Source: Clostridium_AD sp937920395 (lineage in GTDB: Bacteria > Bacillota > Clostridia > Clostridiales > Clostridiaceae). From it: a stretch of 64,000 nucleotides of DNA. Position 1 is the stretch's first letter; each line of letters opens with the position of its first letter. The DNA lies in NCBI GenBank assembly GCA_052274345.1, contig DAVZGP010000003.1:62001-126000 (forward strand). Reading direction: 5' to 3'. Under the pieces are notes generated by a model. It searched no databases. It had not been told where the DNA came from and was given only the letters and a program-made list of their open reading frames with translations. Of this stretch, positions 60,507 through 64,000 are shown in pieces. Position numbers and translations under genes: made by a program.

Positions 60507-60788
60507 GTGTTTTGGCCTTCTATTAATTATATTTTTTTACTGATAAAGTTGCATTTCAAGGCTTATAAGAGCAAAAAACCTATATATATGCAATGTAATC
60601 ATTCACATCAATTTCTTGAATTAAATTTAAATTACTATAATATTGCATGTTATTATTAATTTAAATTCACTTTTGACGTATTTTTTGTTTTACTCTTAAT
60701 AATAGCTTTGATTTATTTTAATAAGTTGTATCCTATTACATAAAATTACTATCATCCTTACATTATATAAACATTGCTTTTAATAAAG

Positions 60789-60817
60789 TTGATTCAAAGT
60801 GGTAAAAATGATAAAAT
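60789..60817 (+). promoter_or_regulatory. Promoter of gdhA
   Basis: TTGATT (60789-60794) and TAAAAT (60812-60817), 17-base spacer, about 65 bases before the start codon and its GGAGG. Confidence 0.65.
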
Positions 60818-60882
60818 ATGTAGATAGATGCATGTTAATTTTAAGATTAAGCCATATTTATTTGATCTGAGGAGGCAATAAA

Positions 60883-62220
60883 ATGAGTTTATTATCAAGT
60901 TTAACTCAACAAGTTATTAAGAAAAACCCAAATGAACCAGAATTTCAGCAGGCCGTAAGCGAAATACTAGAATCTCTAGAGCCTGTAGCTGTAGCTCATC
61001 CGCAGTGGATGGCAGCTGGAATATTCGATAGAATTGTAGAGCCTGAAAGGCAAATTATATTTAGAGTTTCATGGATAGACGATAAGGGCATAGTAAAAGT
61101 AAACAGAGGCTTTCGTGTCCAATTTAACAGTGCTATCGGACCTTATAAGGGTGGGTTAAGGCTTCATCCTTCAGTTAACCTTAGTATTATTAAATTTCTT
61201 GGATTTGAACAAACTTTTAAAAACTCCCTAACAGGTCTACCAATTGGTGGTGCTAAAGGTGGAAGTGACTTCGATCCTAAGGGAAAATCTGATAGAGAAA
61301 TAATGAGATTTTGTCAAAGTTTTATGACTGAGCTTTCAAAACATATTGGAGCCGATACTGATGTACCTGCTGGTGATATCGGTGTTGGCGCCCGAGAAAT
61401 TGGTTTTATGTATGGTCAATATAAAAGACTTAGAAATGAATTTACAGGTGTATTAACTGGTAAAGGGCTATCATATGGTGGAAGTCTTGCTCGCACGGAA
61501 GCCACCGGATATGGTATGTGTTACTTTGTTGAGGAAATGCTTAAAGCTACAAACAATTCCTTTAAAAATAAAACAGTTGTAATTTCAGGCTCAGGTAATG
61601 TTGCAATATATGGAACCGAAAAAGCTATTAAACTAGGAGCAAATGTAGTTGCATTAAGTGATTCAAATGGATACATATATGATTCAACTGGAATTAAACT
61701 AGATACAATTAAAAAAATCAAAGAAATTAATAGAGAAAGAATAAGCGAATATATTAAATACCATCCTACTGCAGAGTATCATGAAGGTTGCTCAGGAATT
61801 TGGAAAATAAAGTGTGATATTGCACTTCCTTGTGCTACTCAAAATGAAATAAATGAAACATCCGCAAAAATTCTTGTAGCAAATGGATGTATAGCAGTTG
61901 GAGAAGGAGCAAATATGCCTTCCACTCCAGAAGCAATTAATGTATTCTTAAAAAGTAAGATTCTTTTTGGACCTGCTAAAGCAGTTAATGCAGGAGGTGT
62001 TGCTACGTCAGCACTTGAAATGTCACAAAATAGTATAAGATATGCATGGACATTTGAAGAAGTTGATAATAAATTAAAGGCTATAATGTCAGAGATTTAT
62101 ATTAAAGCAAGCAGTGCAGCAAAAGAATACGGATTTGAAGGCAATTTACTTGCCGGTGCTAATATTGCTGGATTCATTAAGGTAGCTGATGCTATGTATT
62201 CTGAGGGGATCGCTTACTAA
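60883..62220 (+). CDS. gdhA: Glutamate dehydrogenase, probably NADP-specific
   Basis: A 445-residue hexameric enzyme that aminates 2-oxoglutarate with ammonium. Catalytic lysine in LPIGGAKGGSDFDPKGK near residue 120 and the 2-oxoglutarate-binding YKGGLRLHP near 88. The Rossmann fold holds VVISGSGNVAIYGTEKA near 230. Sequence features through PAGDIGVGAREIGF are of the NADP-type (GdhA) group. It is divergent from amt, which supplies its ammonium, and ends at a terminator. Confidence 0.95.
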   Translation: MSLLSSLTQQVIKKNPNEPEFQQAVSEILESLEPVAVAHPQWMAAGIFDRIVEPERQIIFRVSWIDDKGIVKVNRGFRVQFNSAIGPYKGGLRLHPSVNLSIIKFLGFEQTFKNSLTGLPIGGAKGGSDFDPKGKSDREIMRFCQSFMTELSKHIGADTDVPAGDIGVGAREIGFMYGQYKRLRNEFTGVLTGKGLSYGGSLARTEATGYGMCYFVEEMLKATNNSFKNKTVVISGSGNVAIYGTEKAIKLGANVVALSDSNGYIYDSTGIKLDTIKKIKEINRERISEYIKYHPTAEYHEGCSGIWKIKCDIALPCATQNEINETSAKILVANGCIAVGEGANMPSTPEAINVFLKSKILFGPAKAVNAGGVATSALEMSQNSIRYAWTFEEVDNKLKAIMSEIYIKASSAAKEYGFEGNLLAGANIAGFIKVADAMYSEGIAY

Positions 62221-62264
62221 ATATTTGCTCTCATTTCTTTCTAAAAAATAGTTTTACTAAAAGG

Positions 62265-62312
62265 ACTAAAATAAAGGATGACCACTTGCCATCCTTTGTT
62301 TTAGTTCTTTTG
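62265..62312 (+). terminator. Intrinsic terminator of gdhA
   Basis: Stem ACTAAAATAAAGGATG (62265-62280) with CATCCTTTGTTTTAGT (62290-62305), followed by TCTTTT. Confidence 0.85.
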
Positions 62313-62404
62313 TATTATCTATATTATTTTAAATATCTATTTAAAATATATATTGTATAACTATCCTAAGTCTTTTTGTCTCACTTTTAAATTTTGAACG
62401 TATA

Positions 62405-62434
62405 TTGACAACAACGGATTAATTATGGTATTAT
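62405..62434 (+). promoter_or_regulatory. Promoter of the amino acid ABC operon
   Basis: TTGACA (62405-62410) and TATTAT (62429-62434), 18-base spacer. The inverted repeat GGTATT (62427-62432)/AATACC (62441-62446) overlaps the -10 region and could be an operator. Confidence 0.65.
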
Positions 62435-62483
62435 TAATTCAATACCTTACTAAAACAGTAGGATTACTTCAAGGGGGAAATAT

Positions 62484-63281
62484 ATGAAAAAATTATCTAT
62501 ATTAATTACCACATTATTAATAGCATCAGTAGGACTCGTAGGATGTGGAACAAGTGGAAGTAAAAATGCAAAATCAAAAAATTTATTAGAAACAATAAAA
62601 AGTGAAGGAAAAATACAAATAGGTACCGAAGGAACCTATGCACCATATACATTCCATGACAAATCAGGAAAATTAACTGGATTTGATGTTGATATTGCAA
62701 CCGAAGTATCCAAGCGTCTTGGGGTTAAACCAGAATTTGTAGAAACAAAGTGGGACGGTATGTTTGCAGGGCTAAATGCAAAGAGATTTGACATGGTAGC
62801 AAATGAAGTTGGAATCAATTCTGATAGAAAACTAAAATACGATTTCTCAACCTCGTATATAGTTTCAAAAGCAGTACTTATAGTAAATAGTTCTGATAAT
62901 ACTATCAAAAAATTTGCTGATTTAAAAGGTAAAAAATCTGCTCAATCATTAACTAGTGACTTAGGTAAAATCGCAAAAGCTAATGGTGCAGTTTTACAAC
63001 CAGTTGATGGCTTTAACCAATCAATAGACCTTTTAGTTTCTAAAAGAGTAGATGCCACAGTCAATGATAGCTTATCTTTCCTAGATTTGAAAAAACAAAA
63101 ACCAAATCTTGCTATAAAAATTGTTGATACAAAAGGTGATGCACAACCAAGTGGAATTATGTTTAACAAAGGAAATAAAGAATTAGTAACTGCAGTTAAT
63201 AAAGCTTTAGCTGATATGAAATCAGATGGTACTTATTCAAAAATTTCAAATAAATATTTTGGCAGCGATGTATCAAAATAA
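62484..63281 (+). CDS. Amino acid ABC transporter substrate-binding lipoprotein, probably cystine
   Basis: A 265-residue receptor of the family-3 amino-acid type. The signal peptide ends in the lipobox SVGLVGC with lipidated C21. The mature protein begins IQIGTEGTYAPYTFHD, followed by VETKWDGMFAGLNAKRFD, a pattern close to cystine-binding TcyA/TcyK/FliY proteins. Context with sulfur genes favours cystine, but glutamine or another polar amino acid remains possible. First gene of a three-gene operon. Confidence 0.88.
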   Translation: MKKLSILITTLLIASVGLVGCGTSGSKNAKSKNLLETIKSEGKIQIGTEGTYAPYTFHDKSGKLTGFDVDIATEVSKRLGVKPEFVETKWDGMFAGLNAKRFDMVANEVGINSDRKLKYDFSTSYIVSKAVLIVNSSDNTIKKFADLKGKKSAQSLTSDLGKIAKANGAVLQPVDGFNQSIDLLVSKRVDATVNDSLSFLDLKKQKPNLAIKIVDTKGDAQPSGIMFNKGNKELVTAVNKALADMKSDGTYSKISNKYFGSDVSK

Positions 63282-63293
63282 AAGGGTGATAAA

Positions 63294-63977
63294 ATGAATT
63301 TAGACACAGATACACTAAGAATATTCGGGATAGTTAAAGACTCTTTCTTTCCTTTATTAATAGCAGGTATAAAGTTTACAATTCCAGTAGCCGTAATCTC
63401 CTTCTTGCTTGGTTCGATTTTAGCTATGCTTACTGCCCTTGCTCGTATATCAAAATATAAATTACTAAACCTAATATCAAGTTTATATGTTTGGATAGTA
63501 AGAGGGACACCTCTTCTAGTACAGTTATTTATATTATTTTACGGATTACCAGCAGCTGGCATAACAATAGGAGCAATTCCCGCAGCAATTATAGGTTTTA
63601 CATTAAACATTGGTGCTTATAATTCAGAAGTAATTAGGGCTTCCATTTTGTCTATTCCTAAGGGTCAGTGGGAAGCTGCAAGTTCAATTGGTATGACTCA
63701 TACTCAATCACTCCTTAGAATAATTTTGCCACAGGCAGCTAGAGTATCTGTACCACCACTATCAAACTCTTTCATAAGTCTTATTAAAGATACATCACTT
63801 GCAGCGGCTATTACTTTGACTGAAATGTTCCAGGTTGCCCAACAAATAACAGCAACAACGTATGAGCCACTTGTATTATACTGTGAAGTAGCTTTCATAT
63901 ATCTAATATTTTGCACAGTATTAACTATAATTCAACAAAGAATAGAGAAAAAACTTGAAAGATATGTGGCTAGGTAA
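63294..63977 (+). CDS. Amino acid ABC transporter permease
   Basis: A 227-residue membrane protein of the HisMQ family with about five hydrophobic segments. YVWIVRGTPLLVQLFILFY and the EAA-like loop GQWEAASSIGMTHTQSLLRI near residue 124 are typical of polar amino acid and cystine permeases. It begins 13 bases after the binding-protein stop with GGGTGA upstream. Confidence 0.93.
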   Translation: MNLDTDTLRIFGIVKDSFFPLLIAGIKFTIPVAVISFLLGSILAMLTALARISKYKLLNLISSLYVWIVRGTPLLVQLFILFYGLPAAGITIGAIPAAIIGFTLNIGAYNSEVIRASILSIPKGQWEAASSIGMTHTQSLLRIILPQAARVSVPPLSNSFISLIKDTSLAAAITLTEMFQVAQQITATTYEPLVLYCEVAFIYLIFCTVLTIIQQRIEKKLERYVAR

Positions 63978-63990
63978 TTGGAGGAATTTC

Positions 63991-64000
63991 ATGATTAATA
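63991..64000 (+). CDS. Start of the next gene, probably the ABC transporter ATPase (cut by window edge)
   Basis: ATG at 63991 is preceded by GGAGGA, 7 bases upstream, and only M-I-N is visible. Its position after the binding protein and permease makes the ATP-binding subunit the obvious candidate, but the sequence shown cannot prove it. Confidence 0.6.

Noticed and set aside
1..64000. tRNA, rRNA, CRISPR arrays, prophage or complete insertion sequences
   Set aside because: I looked for clover-leaf-like repeats, regular direct repeats with spacers, and transposase or phage structural genes and saw none.

Overview
The window is AT-rich, with Shine-Dalgarno-led genes, frequent TTG/GTG starts and many intrinsic terminators. 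Its gene content fits an anaerobic Firmicute, most likely Clostridium sensu stricto: a MecA-like class B PBP, GPH sugar symporter, pyruvate carboxylase, single-chain GOGAT, Amt-GlnK, and a YrrT/MccA-like pair. No rRNA, tRNA, CRISPR array or intact transposon was found. A 100-base run of N at 24651-24750 marks an assembly join.

Layout. (1) 1-8.3 kb: a sugar catabolism region with TIM-barrel isomerases, a Gfo/Idh/MocA oxidoreductase, an oligo-1,6-glucosidase, a carbohydrate ABC transporter and its LacI-type regulator. (2) 8.3-10.5 kb: a lactate racemase homologue (LarA) convergent with the sulfur transferase LarE that helps make its nickel-pincer cofactor. (3) 10.6-15.2 kb: a MecA-like PBP, a DUF4041-type coiled-coil protein without the expected nuclease domain, a phospholipase C-like protein and a DUF1450 protein. 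(4) 15.2-21.3 kb: polyphosphate kinase with three Ppx/GppA/HD-type proteins. (5) 21.3-25 kb: a chemoreceptor remnant, a second LacI regulator and a GPH transporter. (6) 25-31.6 kb: pyruvate carboxylase, a threonine aldolase and an ABC-class ATPase. (7) 31.8-39.6 kb: an eight-gene sulfate assimilation operon: SsuABC-type uptake, CysC, AprBA-type APS reductase, CysDN. (8) 40-47.1 kb: an SGNH hydrolase and glutamate synthase GltBD, then a 259-bp structured inverted-repeat element. (9) 47.3-49.4 kb: an orphan eukaryotic-type branching enzyme. (10) 49.5-56.2 kb: a second sulfur operon joining sulfite reductase to a ThiS/ThiF/JAMM protein-thiocarboxylate system and an internally deleted MetY, preceded by an MccA-like/methyltransferase pair. 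(11) 56.4-57.2 kb: decayed gene fragments. (12) 57.2-64 kb: FAH-family protein, duplicated amt-glnK, glutamate dehydrogenase and a cystine-type ABC transporter cut by the window end.

How it fits together. Regions 7, 10 and the right end form a sulfur-acquisition neighbourhood: sulfate is taken up, activated to APS, probably reduced by AprBA to sulfite, then to sulfide by the fused sulfite reductase, and sulfide may be carried on a ThiS-like protein to MetY- or CysM/MccA-type enzymes. The two main sulfur operons share a 17-bp motif (12 identities) just downstream of their promoters. Ammonium uptake (Amt-GlnK), GDH and GOGAT form a parallel nitrogen-assimilation set. The sequence also shows decay: at least five gene remnants (chemoreceptor, FMN-binding protein, PLP trans-sulfuration enzyme, SsuA paralogue, amt paralogue) and one in-frame internal deletion (MetY).

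Most worth a second look: the thiocarboxylate sulfur-carrier cluster with a broken MetY, the 259-bp multibranched element, the nuclease-less DUF4041 protein, and the shared sulfur-promoter motif.
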